Positions 16,043 to 23,978 of a stretch of 64,000 nt of DNA are shown in pieces. Numbering within the stretch: position 1 is the first letter of the stretch; each line of letters opens with the position of its first letter. Both the position numbers and the translations under genes were made by a program. The DNA comes from CAVVSD01 sp963757125 (GTDB lineage Bacteria > Actinomycetota > Thermoleophilia > Solirubrobacterales > Solirubrobacteraceae), in the NCBI GenBank assembly GCA_963757125.1, contig CAVWQP010000006.1:372001-436000 (forward strand), written 5' to 3'. The notes under the pieces were generated by a model. That model saw nothing but the letters and a program-made list of their open reading frames with translations, did not search any database and was not told where the DNA came from.

Positions 16043-16785
16043 GATCTCTCCTTGCGACGCGCCTTGCGGTAGTCGCGGTTCATCATGGCGATGAAGTCGA
16101 TCGAGATCACCTTCGGGCACTGCGCCTCGCACTCACGGTGGTTCGTGCACGAGCCGAAGTGCTGCTCCATCTCGTCGACCATCCGGATCGTGCGCCTGCC
16201 GCGCTCCGGCTGACCCTGCGGAAGCAGGTTGAGATGCGCGAGCTTCGCCGCGGTGAACAGCTGACCGGCGCCGTTGGGGCATGCCGCCACGCACGCCCCG
16301 CAGCCGATGCACGCCGCGGCGTCCATCGCCAGGTCGGCCGCCTCCTTCGGGACGAGCGACAGGTTCGCGTCCGGCGCGCTGCCGGTGGAGACGGAGATGT
16401 AGCCGCCGGCCGCGATGACGAGATCGAACGACGAGCGGTCGACGACGAGGTCCTTGATCAGCGGGAAGCCGGCCGAGCGCCACGGCTCGATGGTGATGAC
16501 GTCGCCGTCGGAGAACTTGCGGCAGTACAGCTGGCACGTCGCGGTGCCGCGCTGCGGTCCGTGCGCCTGCCCGTTGATCATGAGCCCGCACGTGCCGCAG
16601 ATGCCCTCGCGGCAGTCGCTCTCGAACGCGATCGGCTCCTTGTCCTCGAGCGTCAGGCGCTCGTTGAGGAGATCGAGCATCTCCAGGAACGACATCTCGG
16701 GCGTCGCGTCCTCGACGAGGTGCTCCTCGAAGAAGCCCTCGGCCTCCGGCCCCGCCTGCCGCCACACGCGCAGCGTCAGCCTCAC
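16039..16785 (-). CDS. sdhB: Succinate dehydrogenase/fumarate reductase iron-sulfur subunit
   Basis: The 248-residue protein has the [2Fe-2S] motif CREGICGTCG with a distal Cys (ATCQLYC), the ferredoxin-type motif CIGCGACVAACPNG, and the final set CTNHRECEAQCPK. These bind the three clusters that carry electrons from the flavin to the quinone site. The GTG start overlaps the sdhA stop. The sequence style (RVWRQ ... QHFGSCTNHRECEAQCPK) matches the actinobacterial menaquinone-type enzymes. It acts at the cytoplasmic face of the membrane. Confidence 0.95.
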   Translation of the reverse strand: MRLTLRVWRQAGPEAEGFFEEHLVEDATPEMSFLEMLDLLNERLTLEDKEPIAFESDCREGICGTCGLMINGQAHGPQRGTATCQLYCRKFSDGDVITIEPWRSAGFPLIKDLVVDRSSFDLVIAAGGYISVSTGSAPDANLSLVPKEAADLAMDAAACIGCGACVAACPNGAGQLFTAAKLAHLNLLPQGQPERGRRTIRMVDEMEQHFGSCTNHRECEAQCPKVISIDFIAMMNRDYRKARRKERS

Positions 16786-18692
16786 TTGTAGCTCCTCTGC
16801 GCCGGCTGGACGTACTGGAACTCGAGCTCCTCGCGGTGCAGCTCGGGCACGCCGCCGGTGTGCTCCCAGGCGGCGACGTAGGCGAAGCGCTCGTCGTCGC
16901 GCAGCGCCTCGTTGTCGGGCGTCTGGTGCTCCTCGCGGAAGTGCCCGCCGCAGGACTCCTCGCGGTGCAGCGCGTCGATGCACATGAGCTCGGCGAGCTC
17001 GAAGAAGTCCTCCACCCGTCCCGCCTTCTCCAGCGACTGGTTCAGCGACTCGCCCTCGCCCGGCACGCGCACGTCGGTGTCGAACTCCTCGCGCAGGGCG
17101 CGGATCTCGTGGATCGCCTGCTGCAGGCCGGCCCCGTTGCGGGCCATCCCGCAGTTCTCCCAGGTGATCCGGCCGAGCTCGCGGTGGAACCAGTCGACCG
17201 AGCGCGAGCCGCGGATCGACAGCAGCCGGTTGACCCGCTGGCGCACCTGCGCCTCGGCCTGGGCGAACGCCGGGTGGTCCGTCGTCGGCTCGTCGCGGCC
17301 GAGCATGGGGGCGAGGTGGTCGCCGATCGTCACGGGCAGGACGAAGTAGCCGTCGGCGAGGCCCTGCATGAGCGCGCTGGCCCCGAGGCGGTTGGCGCCG
17401 TGGTCGGAGAAGTTCGCCTCCCCGATCGCGTAGAGCCCGGGGATGGTCGTCATGAGGTTGTAGTCGACCCAGAGCCCGCCCATCGTGTAGTGGGGGGCGG
17501 GGTAGATGCGCATCGGGACGCGGTAGGGGTCCTCGCCGCTGATGCGCTCGTACATCTCGAAGAGGTTCCCGTAGCGGGCCTTGATGACCTCGGCGCCGAG
17601 CCGGTCGATCGCGTGGGCGAAGTCGAGGTAGACGCCGTTGCGGCGGGCGCCGACGCCGAGCTCCTCGTCGATCATCCCCTTGGCCGCGCGCGAGGCGACG
17701 TCGCGGGGGACGAGGTTGCCGAACGCGGGGTAGCGGCGCTCGAGGAAGTAGTCCCGCTCGCCCTCGGGGATCTGGTCGGGCGCGCGCTCGCCGCCGTGCA
17801 GCGGGACCCAGATCCGCCCGTCGTTGCGCAGCGACTCGCTCATGAGCGTCAACTTGCTCTGGAAGCCCTCCGACTGCGGGATGCACGTCGGGTGGATCTG
17901 CGTGAAGCACGGGTTCGCGAACGCCGCGCCCTGCCGGTGCGCGCGCCAGATGGCGGTCGCGTTGGAGTTGCGGGCGTTCGTCGAGAGGAAGAAGACGTTG
18001 GAGTAGCCGCCCGTGGCGAGGACCACCGCGTGCGCGGCGTGGGTGCGGATCTCGCCGGTGAGGAGGTCGCGCGTGACGATCCCGCTCGCATGGCCGTCGG
18101 CGACGACGACGTCGAGGAGCTCCGTGCGGGTGTGCATCGTCACCGTGCCGGCGTCGATCTGCCGCGAGAGCGCCTGGTAGGCGCCGAGCAGGAGCTGCTG
18201 GCCGGTCTGCCCACGCGCGTAGAACGTCCGCGACACCTGGGCGCCGCCGAAGGAGCGGTTGTCGAGCAGGCCGCCGTACTCGCGCGCGAACGGCACGCCC
18301 TGCGCGGCGCACTGGTCGATGATGTTGTTCGAGATCTGCGCGAGCCGGTAGACGTTCGCCTCGCGCGAGCGGTAGTCGCCGCCCTTGATCGTGTCGTAGA
18401 AGAGCCGGAACGGGCTGTCGCCGTCGTTGCGGTAGTTCTTGGCCGCGTTGATCCCGCCCTGGGCCGCGATCGAGTGCGCGCGCCGCGGCGAGTCGTGGAA
18501 CGTGAACGCGCTCACCCGGTACCCGAGCTCGCCGAGCGTCGCGGCCGCCGACGCGCCCGCCAGGCCGGTCCCGACGACGATGACGTGGAAGCGCCGCTTG
18601 TTCGCCGCGTTGACCAGCCGGACGTTGAAGCGGTGGTTGTCCCACGCCTCCTGGATCGGACCAGGTGGGATGTTCGCCTCGAGGTCGATCAT
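16782..18692 (-). CDS. sdhA: Succinate dehydrogenase/fumarate reductase flavoprotein subunit
   Basis: The 636-residue protein has the FAD motif VIVVGTGLAGASAAATLGELGY, the segment HSIAAQGGINAAKNY (covalent-flavin region; the His within HSIAAQGG is the expected FAD attachment site), and the active-site stretch HYTMGGLWVDYN. The C-terminal SCGGHFREEHQTPDNEA is typical of this subfamily. It oxidises succinate to fumarate. The ATG overlaps the sdhC stop by one base, and its own stop overlaps the sdhB GTG. Confidence 0.96.
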   Translation of the reverse strand: MIDLEANIPPGPIQEAWDNHRFNVRLVNAANKRRFHVIVVGTGLAGASAAATLGELGYRVSAFTFHDSPRRAHSIAAQGGINAAKNYRNDGDSPFRLFYDTIKGGDYRSREANVYRLAQISNNIIDQCAAQGVPFAREYGGLLDNRSFGGAQVSRTFYARGQTGQQLLLGAYQALSRQIDAGTVTMHTRTELLDVVVADGHASGIVTRDLLTGEIRTHAAHAVVLATGGYSNVFFLSTNARNSNATAIWRAHRQGAAFANPCFTQIHPTCIPQSEGFQSKLTLMSESLRNDGRIWVPLHGGERAPDQIPEGERDYFLERRYPAFGNLVPRDVASRAAKGMIDEELGVGARRNGVYLDFAHAIDRLGAEVIKARYGNLFEMYERISGEDPYRVPMRIYPAPHYTMGGLWVDYNLMTTIPGLYAIGEANFSDHGANRLGASALMQGLADGYFVLPVTIGDHLAPMLGRDEPTTDHPAFAQAEAQVRQRVNRLLSIRGSRSVDWFHRELGRITWENCGMARNGAGLQQAIHEIRALREEFDTDVRVPGEGESLNQSLEKAGRVEDFFELAELMCIDALHREESCGGHFREEHQTPDNEALRDDERFAYVAAWEHTGGVPELHREELEFQYVQPAQRSYK

Positions 18693-19381
18693 CAGCTCAC
18701 CACCCCTGTTACGACCGCGATGGGGAACGAGACGTTCCCGATCGCGATGATCGTCGCGAACGCGATCGCGAAGTACCGGCGCCACTCGTTGTGTCGCGGC
18801 CACGTCCAGCCCATGGTCTGGAAGAGGCTCCACGAGCCGTGGTACAGGTGCACCGCCAGCGCGAGGTTCGCGACGACGTAGACGATCGCGACCGGCACGC
18901 GCTGGAAGCTCGCGATGACGTTCGCGTACGGATCCCCCGAGTGGAAGTCCGGGTTCGCCGTGCCCCACGTCAGGTCGAGCAGGTGGAAGACCACGAAGAG
19001 GGCGATGATCGGCCCGGTCCAGCGCATCGTGCGGCTGGCGAAGTCCGCCGCGGCGTACTCGCGGCTGGCCTCGTAGCCGACCGGCCGCGCGCGCCGGCTG
19101 GAGCGCGCCAGCCGCGCAGCGGAGTCGATGTGCGCGACGACCGCGACGAGCAGCACGATGCGCACGATCCAGAGCAGGACCTCGCGCGGGACGGCGGGCT
19201 CGCCGACGTCGCGCAGCCAGTGCGAGTACGTGTTCAGCGCGTCCGCGCCCAGGTAGATCTTGAGGTTCCCGACCATGTGGCCGAGGACGAAGAGCATGAG
19301 GACGATCCCGGAGACCGCCATGACGTACTTCTTGCCGACGTCGGTCGCGTAGAGGCCGCGGGGCCGGGCTGTCGTTGTCAC
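18692..19381 (-). CDS. sdhC: Succinate dehydrogenase cytochrome b subunit
   Basis: The 229-residue protein has five hydrophobic helices in the single-polypeptide (type B) anchor style. KKYVMAVSGIVLMLFVLGHMVGNLKIYLG opens the first helix; the conserved His there and further His residues in VVAHIDSAARL, FVVFHLLDL and ALAVHLYHGSW are candidates for the two haem b ligand pairs. It anchors SdhAB and passes electrons to menaquinone. The GTG at 19381 gives a short N-terminal arm with no clear Shine-Dalgarno. It heads the operon. Confidence 0.92.
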   Translation of the reverse strand: MTTTARPRGLYATDVGKKYVMAVSGIVLMLFVLGHMVGNLKIYLGADALNTYSHWLRDVGEPAVPREVLLWIVRIVLLVAVVAHIDSAARLARSSRRARPVGYEASREYAAADFASRTMRWTGPIIALFVVFHLLDLTWGTANPDFHSGDPYANVIASFQRVPVAIVYVVANLALAVHLYHGSWSLFQTMGWTWPRHNEWRRYFAIAFATIIAIGNVSFPIAVVTGVVS

Positions 19382-19427
19382 GTCGGTGTGTGGGACATCT
19401 GGGCGCGGGCCACGATAGCCGGGTGGA

Positions 19428-20033
19428 TCAGCGTTCCGGCGCACACAATCGGGCCAGCAGGGACGCCCACGCGCCGGGGTCTCCGCCGGGCAGACCGGGC
19501 GGGACCGGGAGATCCGCCGCCGCCAGCGTCTCGACGTCCTGAGCGCCCGGCACCGCCGCCAGGCGCTCGCCCGCGACGTCGAGGTCGCCGCTCGTCACGG
19601 CGAGCACGAGCACGCCGTGGGAGGCGAGCAGCGCCGGCGCGACGCCGGCGGCGCCGTCGACCAGCAGTGTCGCGCTCGGCGTCCCGGCCGGAAGGTGCAG
19701 CGTGGCGACGGGCCCGTCGCGCCAGCGGCGGACGCGCACGCCCTCGCCGACGAGCAGCCGCGTCACCGTCCGCGACGCCGCCTGGCCGTCGGCGCTCTCC
19801 ACGCGGACCTCGATCCGCAGCGGGCGCAGCGACGCGAGCGCCGCACGGTCGGCCTTGCCCCGCCAGGCGCCGGGCAGGTCCTCGGATCTCTCGGCGCGGG
19901 CGCGCCACACGAGGCCGTCGTCGTCGCGCATCCGGGCGTGCCACGTGAGCTCGGCGTCGGGCCCCGCGCCACGGGCGCGCAGGGCGAGCGGCTGGTCGGC
20001 GAGGGCGGTGGCGGGTCCCTGGATCTCGATCAT
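19428..20033 (-). CDS. BAAT-like protein: acyl-CoA thioesterase N-terminal domain with a collapsed hydrolase domain
   Basis: The first ~110 residues match the Ig-like N-terminal domain of the BAAT/acyl-CoA thioesterase family (MIEIQGPATALADQPLALRARG, then WHARMRDDDGLVWRARAE). Full-length relatives continue into an alpha/beta-hydrolase domain of over 200 residues. Here only about 85 residues follow: ATLLVDGAAGVAPALLASHGVLVLAV keeps the ghost of the first hydrolase strands, but there is no GxSxG/Cys nucleophile. It is probably non-catalytic, either degenerate or a binding-only derivative. The ATG at 20033 is preferred over a GTG three codons upstream. Confidence 0.65.
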   Translation of the reverse strand: MIEIQGPATALADQPLALRARGAGPDAELTWHARMRDDDGLVWRARAERSEDLPGAWRGKADRAALASLRPLRIEVRVESADGQAASRTVTRLLVGEGVRVRRWRDGPVATLHLPAGTPSATLLVDGAAGVAPALLASHGVLVLAVTSGDLDVAGERLAAVPGAQDVETLAAADLPVPPGLPGGDPGAWASLLARLCAPER

Positions 20034-20140
20034 GAGTGTCACGACCGTGACAGAAGGAGCCGCTCAGGGCGCATATTCCGCGGCGGGCCGCGGCCTCAGC
20101 ATGACCTCCAGCACCGCAACGCACCCCCTGGAGGCCCCGG

Positions 20141-21481
20141 ATGGTCCGTCCCACCCGCCGCACCGCAGTCCTTCCTCTCACCGCCGCGATCCTGTTCGGC
20201 ACCGCCGGCAGCGCCCTCGCGATCCCCAACACCGACCCGAACAACCCGCCCCCGCCGCCGCCGAACCAGGCGCCGATCGCCGCGCTGAACGTGACCCCGA
20301 ACCCCGGGCTCGTGAGCCCCGAGCTCCAGGTCGCCGCGATCAGCGCCAGGGTGCCGGTCGGCGGCCTGGACAACGTCCTGAACCGCAACGCGATCAGCTT
20401 CGACGCCTCCGGCTCCAGCGACCCCGACGGGTCGATCTCCAAGTACCTCTGGGACCTCGACGGCAACGGCACGTTCGAGAAGACCACGACCACGCCGAAG
20501 ATCAGCCGCAGCTACACCCAGCCCGGCGACTTCCTCGTCAAGGTCCGCGTCATCGACAACGGCAACAAGACGGCCACCGCCACGAAGTCCCTGAAGATCC
20601 ACCGCGCGCCGGTCGCGAAGATCGCGGCGACGCCGCAGAACATCACGGTCGGCAAGGCGAGCACGCTGTCCGCCGCCGGCTCCACCGACGACAACGGCAT
20701 CGCCAGGTACGAGTGGGACCTCGACGGCAACGGCACGTACGAGACGAACACCGGCACGAGCCAGACCGTGCAGGCGCCGTTCGCGACCGTCGGCCCGAAG
20801 ACCGTCCGCGTCAAGGTGACCGACATCTTCAACGCCGCCGGCGTGGCCCAGACGACGGTCACGGTGCACCCGGCCCCCGACGCCGCGTTCAACGCCTCGC
20901 CGCGCCCCGCGCTCGCCGGTGAGCAGGTCGTCTTCGACGGCGCGCCGTCGATCCGCACCGAGCCGATCTCGCGGTTCGAGTGGGACCTCGACGGCAACGG
21001 CACGTTCGAGACGGACACCGGCGCCCGCCCCGTCGCCTCCCGCGCCTACAACGCGCCCGGCGTCGTGACGACGCACCTGCGGATCACGGACGCCCAGGGC
21101 TCCCAGGACGTCGAGACGCAGCAGCTGCGGGTCCTGGCCCGCTCCGAGGCGCCGCGTGACACCGTCGCCCCGATCGTGCGGGTCGGCGCCGTGTCCTCGC
21201 GGATGAGCAGCACCGGCCGCGTGACCCTCCGCGTCACCTGCCCGACGAACGAGCGCCTGTGCGCCGGCCGCGTGTCGCTGAGCTCGAAGGGCCGCTCGGT
21301 CGGCGCGAAGCAGTTCCGGCTCGCCGGCGGGCAGCGCCAGCAGGTCCGGGTGCTCCTGTCGAGCTCCGCGCAGCGCAAGGTCCGCAACCACCGCCGCCTG
21401 CCCGTGCGGATCACCGCCACCGCGCGTGACGCCGCCGGCAACCAGGGCGTCTCCCGCCGGAACCTCACGATCCGGAAGTAG
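20141..21481 (+). CDS. Secreted PKD-repeat protein
   Basis: The 446-residue protein has a signal peptide (basic start, hydrophobic TAAILFGTAGSALA, cleavage near residue 27), a proline linker (NNPPPPPPNQAP), then three PKD domains at about residues 45-150, 155-240 and 243-330. Each carries a WDLDGNGT(F/Y)E core that resembles a calcium-binding DxDxNG loop. The C-terminal ~110 residues form an Ig-like basic module (VTLRVTCPTNERLCAGRV). Such proteins sit outside the cell or on its surface in adhesion or matrix roles. GGAGG lies eight bases before the ATG. It is monocistronic and ends in a hairpin region. Confidence 0.85.
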   Translation: MVRPTRRTAVLPLTAAILFGTAGSALAIPNTDPNNPPPPPPNQAPIAALNVTPNPGLVSPELQVAAISARVPVGGLDNVLNRNAISFDASGSSDPDGSISKYLWDLDGNGTFEKTTTTPKISRSYTQPGDFLVKVRVIDNGNKTATATKSLKIHRAPVAKIAATPQNITVGKASTLSAAGSTDDNGIARYEWDLDGNGTYETNTGTSQTVQAPFATVGPKTVRVKVTDIFNAAGVAQTTVTVHPAPDAAFNASPRPALAGEQVVFDGAPSIRTEPISRFEWDLDGNGTFETDTGARPVASRAYNAPGVVTTHLRITDAQGSQDVETQQLRVLARSEAPRDTVAPIVRVGAVSSRMSSTGRVTLRVTCPTNERLCAGRVSLSSKGRSVGAKQFRLAGGQRQQVRVLLSSSAQRKVRNHRRLPVRITATARDAAGNQGVSRRNLTIRK

Positions 21482-21526
21482 CGAGCGTCCACACCGCCAC
21501 CGGGGCCTCGCGCCCCCGCAGCGCCG

Positions 21527-21576
21527 GCGTCCCGGCCGAGACGAGATCCTCGGCCGGGACGCACAGTGCGTCCCGG
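21527..21576. terminator. Overlapping hairpins between convergent PKD and crp-like genes (bidirectional terminator candidate)
   Basis: A 14-bp perfect stem pairs 21527-21540 with 21549-21562 around an 8-base loop. A second, 10-bp stem pairs 21554-21563 with 21567-21576 around a CAG loop. The two share bases 21554-21562, so they are mutually exclusive. No clear T-run follows on either strand, which is common in high-GC actinobacteria. The place between two convergent stops fits a bidirectional terminator. Confidence 0.65.
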
Positions 21577-21581
21577 GTCGG

Positions 21582-22235
21582 CTAGCGCCCGCGGCGGGCC
21601 AAGGCCTCGGCGTCCAGCACCGTCGTCCGGCCCCTGCCCAGCTTCACGGTGCCGCGGGCCTCCTCCTCCCGCAGGACCCGGTTGACCGTGGCGCGCGACG
21701 TGCCCGCCAGGTCCGCGAGGTCCTCCTGCGTGAGGGGGACGACGGTCGTGTCGCCGTCGGCGTAGAGCCGGCCGAGCTCCAGCAGGCGGCGCAGGACGCG
21801 CTTGTCGGCCGGCACGTAGAGCGCCTCGAGGAGGTGCCGGGAGAGCTGCCGCACCTGTCCGGACAGGATCGAGATGAGGACGGCGGCGGTCTCCGGATGG
21901 GTGCTGCGCAGCCGCTCGAAGTCCAGGCGGTGCACCGAGCGGGTCTCGCCTGCCTCCAGCGCCGCGACGGTCGCGCTGCGCCGCGCGTCGGCGTCGCCCA
22001 GCAGCGACAGCTCGCCGAACATGTCGCCCGGCCCGAGGATCGAGAGGATCGCCGTGTCGCCCAGCGGCGTCGCGACGCGCACCGCGAAGCGCCCCTTGTC
22101 GACGAGGTGCAGCGTGTCGGCCGGGTCGTCCTCGTGGAAGACGACCTCGCCGCGCGCGAACTTCCTGCGCCGGGCGATGCTCAGCAGCGCCTGGACCTCC
22201 GTGTCGGCCAGCCCGTCGAGCAGCTCCCACTTCAC
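21582..22235 (-). CDS. Crp/Fnr family transcriptional regulator
   Basis: The 217-residue protein has an N-terminal cyclic-nucleotide-binding fold (FARGEVVFHEDDPADTLHLVDKGRFAVRV ... LGPGDMFGELSLLGDADARRSATV). The phosphate-binding cassette GELSLL...RRSATV resembles the cAMP-binding PBC. The C-terminal winged helix is LTQEDLADLAGTSRATVNRVLREEEARG. There is no N-terminal Cys set for an Fnr Fe-S cluster, so a CRP-like cNMP sensor is more likely. The GTG start gives the usual length for the family. Confidence 0.9.
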   Translation of the reverse strand: MKWELLDGLADTEVQALLSIARRRKFARGEVVFHEDDPADTLHLVDKGRFAVRVATPLGDTAILSILGPGDMFGELSLLGDADARRSATVAALEAGETRSVHRLDFERLRSTHPETAAVLISILSGQVRQLSRHLLEALYVPADKRVLRRLLELGRLYADGDTTVVPLTQEDLADLAGTSRATVNRVLREEEARGTVKLGRGRTTVLDAEALARRGR

Positions 22236-22270
22236 GGGGACCAGCCTACGGCGAGCAGCCGCAGTTGTGC

Positions 22271-22648
22271 CTAGCGCACTCCCATGAGATCGACGACGAA
22301 GACGAGCGTCTCGTCGGGGCCGATGACGCCGCCGGCGCCGCGCTTGCCGTAGGCGAGCTGCGGCGGGATCGTGATGCGGCGGCGGCCGCCGACCTTCATC
22401 CCCTCGACGCCCTGGTCCCAGCCTGCGATGACCTGGCCCTTGCCGAGGCCGAACTTGAAGGTGTCGCCCCGGTCCCAGGACGCGTCGAACTGCTCGCCGT
22501 TCTTCCACGACACGCCGACGTAGTGGACCTCGACGACCTTGCCTGCGACCGCCTCGTCGCCGTCGCCGACGGTGATGTCCTCCAGCTCGAGCTGGTAGGA
22601 GGGCGGCTGATCGGTCGGGACGGTGACTTCCGGCTTGCTCGATGACAT
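22271..22648 (-). CDS. FKBP-type peptidyl-prolyl cis-trans isomerase
   Basis: The 125-residue single-domain FKBP contains the conserved core VVEVHYVGVSWKNGEQFDASWDRG, FKFGLGKGQVIAGWDQGVEGM and IPPQLAYGKRGAGGVIGPDETLVFVVDL. It catalyses proline cis-trans isomerisation in folding. No signal peptide or membrane anchor is visible, so it is cytoplasmic. It is divergent from the SRPBCC gene across 33 bases. Confidence 0.94.
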   Translation of the reverse strand: MSSSKPEVTVPTDQPPSYQLELEDITVGDGDEAVAGKVVEVHYVGVSWKNGEQFDASWDRGDTFKFGLGKGQVIAGWDQGVEGMKVGGRRRITIPPQLAYGKRGAGGVIGPDETLVFVVDLMGVR

Positions 22649-22681
22649 GACGCGCCACGGTATCGGGCAGACCGGGACACC

Positions 22682-23152
22682 ATGGCCGTCAACGAGATCG
22701 AGATGTCCGTCCCGCCCGAGCGCGTGTTCGACGTGCTGTCGGACCCGCGCTCCTACGGCCGTTGGGTGGTGGGCTCGCGCGCGATCCACGCGGCCGACCC
22801 GACGTGGCCCGCGCCCGGATCCGTGTTCGAGCACACCCAGGGCTTCGGGCCGCTGCCGCTCCTGCGTGACGTCACGACGGTGCTCGCGTCGACCCGTCCG
22901 GCGATGCTGCGGATGCGTGTCCAGGCGCGTCCGCTGACCGTCGCGTACGTGACGCTGCGTCTGTCGCCGCAGGCGTCCGGCACCCACGTCGTCATGGAGG
23001 AGGTGCCGGCCGACCTTCGCAGCAAGATCACGATGAACCCGCTCGTGGACCCGCTGATCCGCCTGCGCAACGCGGAGTCGCTGCGCAGGCTGAAGCGCCT
23101 GGCGGAGGGCGCCGAGCCGATGCCCGGCGGCGACCTCCCCCCGCGCGCCTAG
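22682..23152 (+). CDS. SRPBCC family protein (polyketide cyclase/START-like fold)
   Basis: The 156-residue protein opens with VNEIEMSVPPERVFDVLSDPRSYGRWVVGSRAIHAADPTWP, the START/SRPBCC first strand, helices and loop, and ends with a long C-terminal helix (LRNAESLRRLKRLAEGA). The fold holds a hydrophobic ligand cavity; the ligand is unknown. It stands alone between the divergent FKBP gene and a convergent basic protein gene. Confidence 0.85.
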   Translation: MAVNEIEMSVPPERVFDVLSDPRSYGRWVVGSRAIHAADPTWPAPGSVFEHTQGFGPLPLLRDVTTVLASTRPAMLRMRVQARPLTVAYVTLRLSPQASGTHVVMEEVPADLRSKITMNPLVDPLIRLRNAESLRRLKRLAEGAEPMPGGDLPPRA

Positions 23153-23155
23153 GGG

Positions 23156-23497
23156 CTACTTCTTCGCATCGACCGCCTTGCGCAGCTGCTCCTTGTTCAT
23201 CTTGGAGCGGCCGTCGACGCCGAGGTGCTTGGCCTCCTCGTAGAGCTGGTCGCGGGTGCGGCCCTTGGGCCGGTTCGTGCCCGAGCGCTGCCCGCCGCGC
23301 CTGCCCGAGGACATGTCGTTCGTGGACGTCTTCGACCGCGTGCGCGACTCGCCGCTGCGGGCCTTCGCCTTGTTGACGGTCCTCGCTGCGATCTCCTCGG
23401 CGCGCGACTCGCTGGCGCCCTGGTCGCGCTCGGACTTCTTGATCTCCTCGTACTGGCGGGCCCGCTTCGTGCCCGGCTTCACACCGCGTGGGGGCAT
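23156..23497 (-). CDS. Small basic protein with C-terminal Rho-N/SAP-like segment
   Basis: The 113-residue protein is very rich in Lys, Arg and Ser. Its N-terminal half (KRARQYEEIKKSERDQGASESRAEEIAARTVNKAKA) matches actinobacterial proteins often labelled plasmid stabilisation proteins. Its C-terminal end, TRDQLYEEAKHLGVDGRSKMNKEQLRKAV, looks like a Rho-N/SAP helix-extended-helix nucleic-acid-binding motif. Nucleic-acid binding is plausible; the physiological role is unknown. It lies four bases after the helical protein gene. Confidence 0.75.
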   Translation of the reverse strand: MPPRGVKPGTKRARQYEEIKKSERDQGASESRAEEIAARTVNKAKARSGESRTRSKTSTNDMSSGRRGGQRSGTNRPKGRTRDQLYEEAKHLGVDGRSKMNKEQLRKAVDAKK

Positions 23498-23501
23498 GTG
23501 G

Positions 23502-23978
23502 TCACCCGACCTCCTGCTGGGCCAGCTCGAGCGAGGCGGCCCGGACCGTCTCGATGTGTCCGCGCTGCACCTCGACCGCCCAGTCGGCCAGCTCCGAGAC
23601 GTCGTCGAGCGAGAGCGTGTCGGCCATCGTCTGGACGATCTCCCAGTGGCACAGCTCGCCGGCCTCGGCCATCGAGAGGAACTCGAAGCCGTCGAGCGCC
23701 TCGTCCTCGCCGGCGAGGTAGGTCTTCATCATGTCGACGGCCTCGGACTTCGTCTCGCGGGCCTTCTCGCGGATCGCCGTCTTCTTCCCGTCGATGCCGT
23801 CGACGAGCCCGTCGGTGCGCCGTTCGGTCTCCTCGGCCTCGGCACGCATGCGCTCCAACTGCTCCTCGAAGTCCTCGGCGTCCTCCATGCCGCTGACCTG
23901 CTTCGTCGCATCCTGCGCCGCCTGCGCGAGGCCGAGCACCTCACCGAGCTTCTCGTCCAACGGGGTCAGTTCGGCCAT
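23502..23978 (-). CDS. Hypothetical helical (ferritin-like bundle) protein
   Basis: The 158-residue, acidic, all-helical protein (LDEKLGEVLGLAQAAQDATKQVSGM; EEQLERMRAEAEETERRTDGLVDG) ends in FLSMAEAGELCHWEIVQTMADTLSLDDVSELADWAVEVQRGH. The E...CHWE and QRGH spacing is reminiscent of ferritin-like bundles, but metal binding is not established. Its ATG overlaps the stop of the LLM gene by one base, so it is co-translated with that F420-type enzyme. Confidence 0.72.
   Translation of the reverse strand: MAELTPLDEKLGEVLGLAQAAQDATKQVSGMEDAEDFEEQLERMRAEAEETERRTDGLVDGIDGKKTAIREKARETKSEAVDMMKTYLAGEDEALDGFEFLSMAEAGELCHWEIVQTMADTLSLDDVSELADWAVEVQRGHIETVRAASLELAQQEVG

Noticed and set aside
16836..18881. 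Plus-strand open frame of about 680 codons opposite sdhA
   Set aside because: A shadow of the sdhA codons; no motif and no ribosome-binding site.
20420..21020. Tandem DNA repeats in the PKD gene
   Set aside because: The similarity is at the level of three PKD domains with a common WDLDGNGT core; the DNA between them is diverged.
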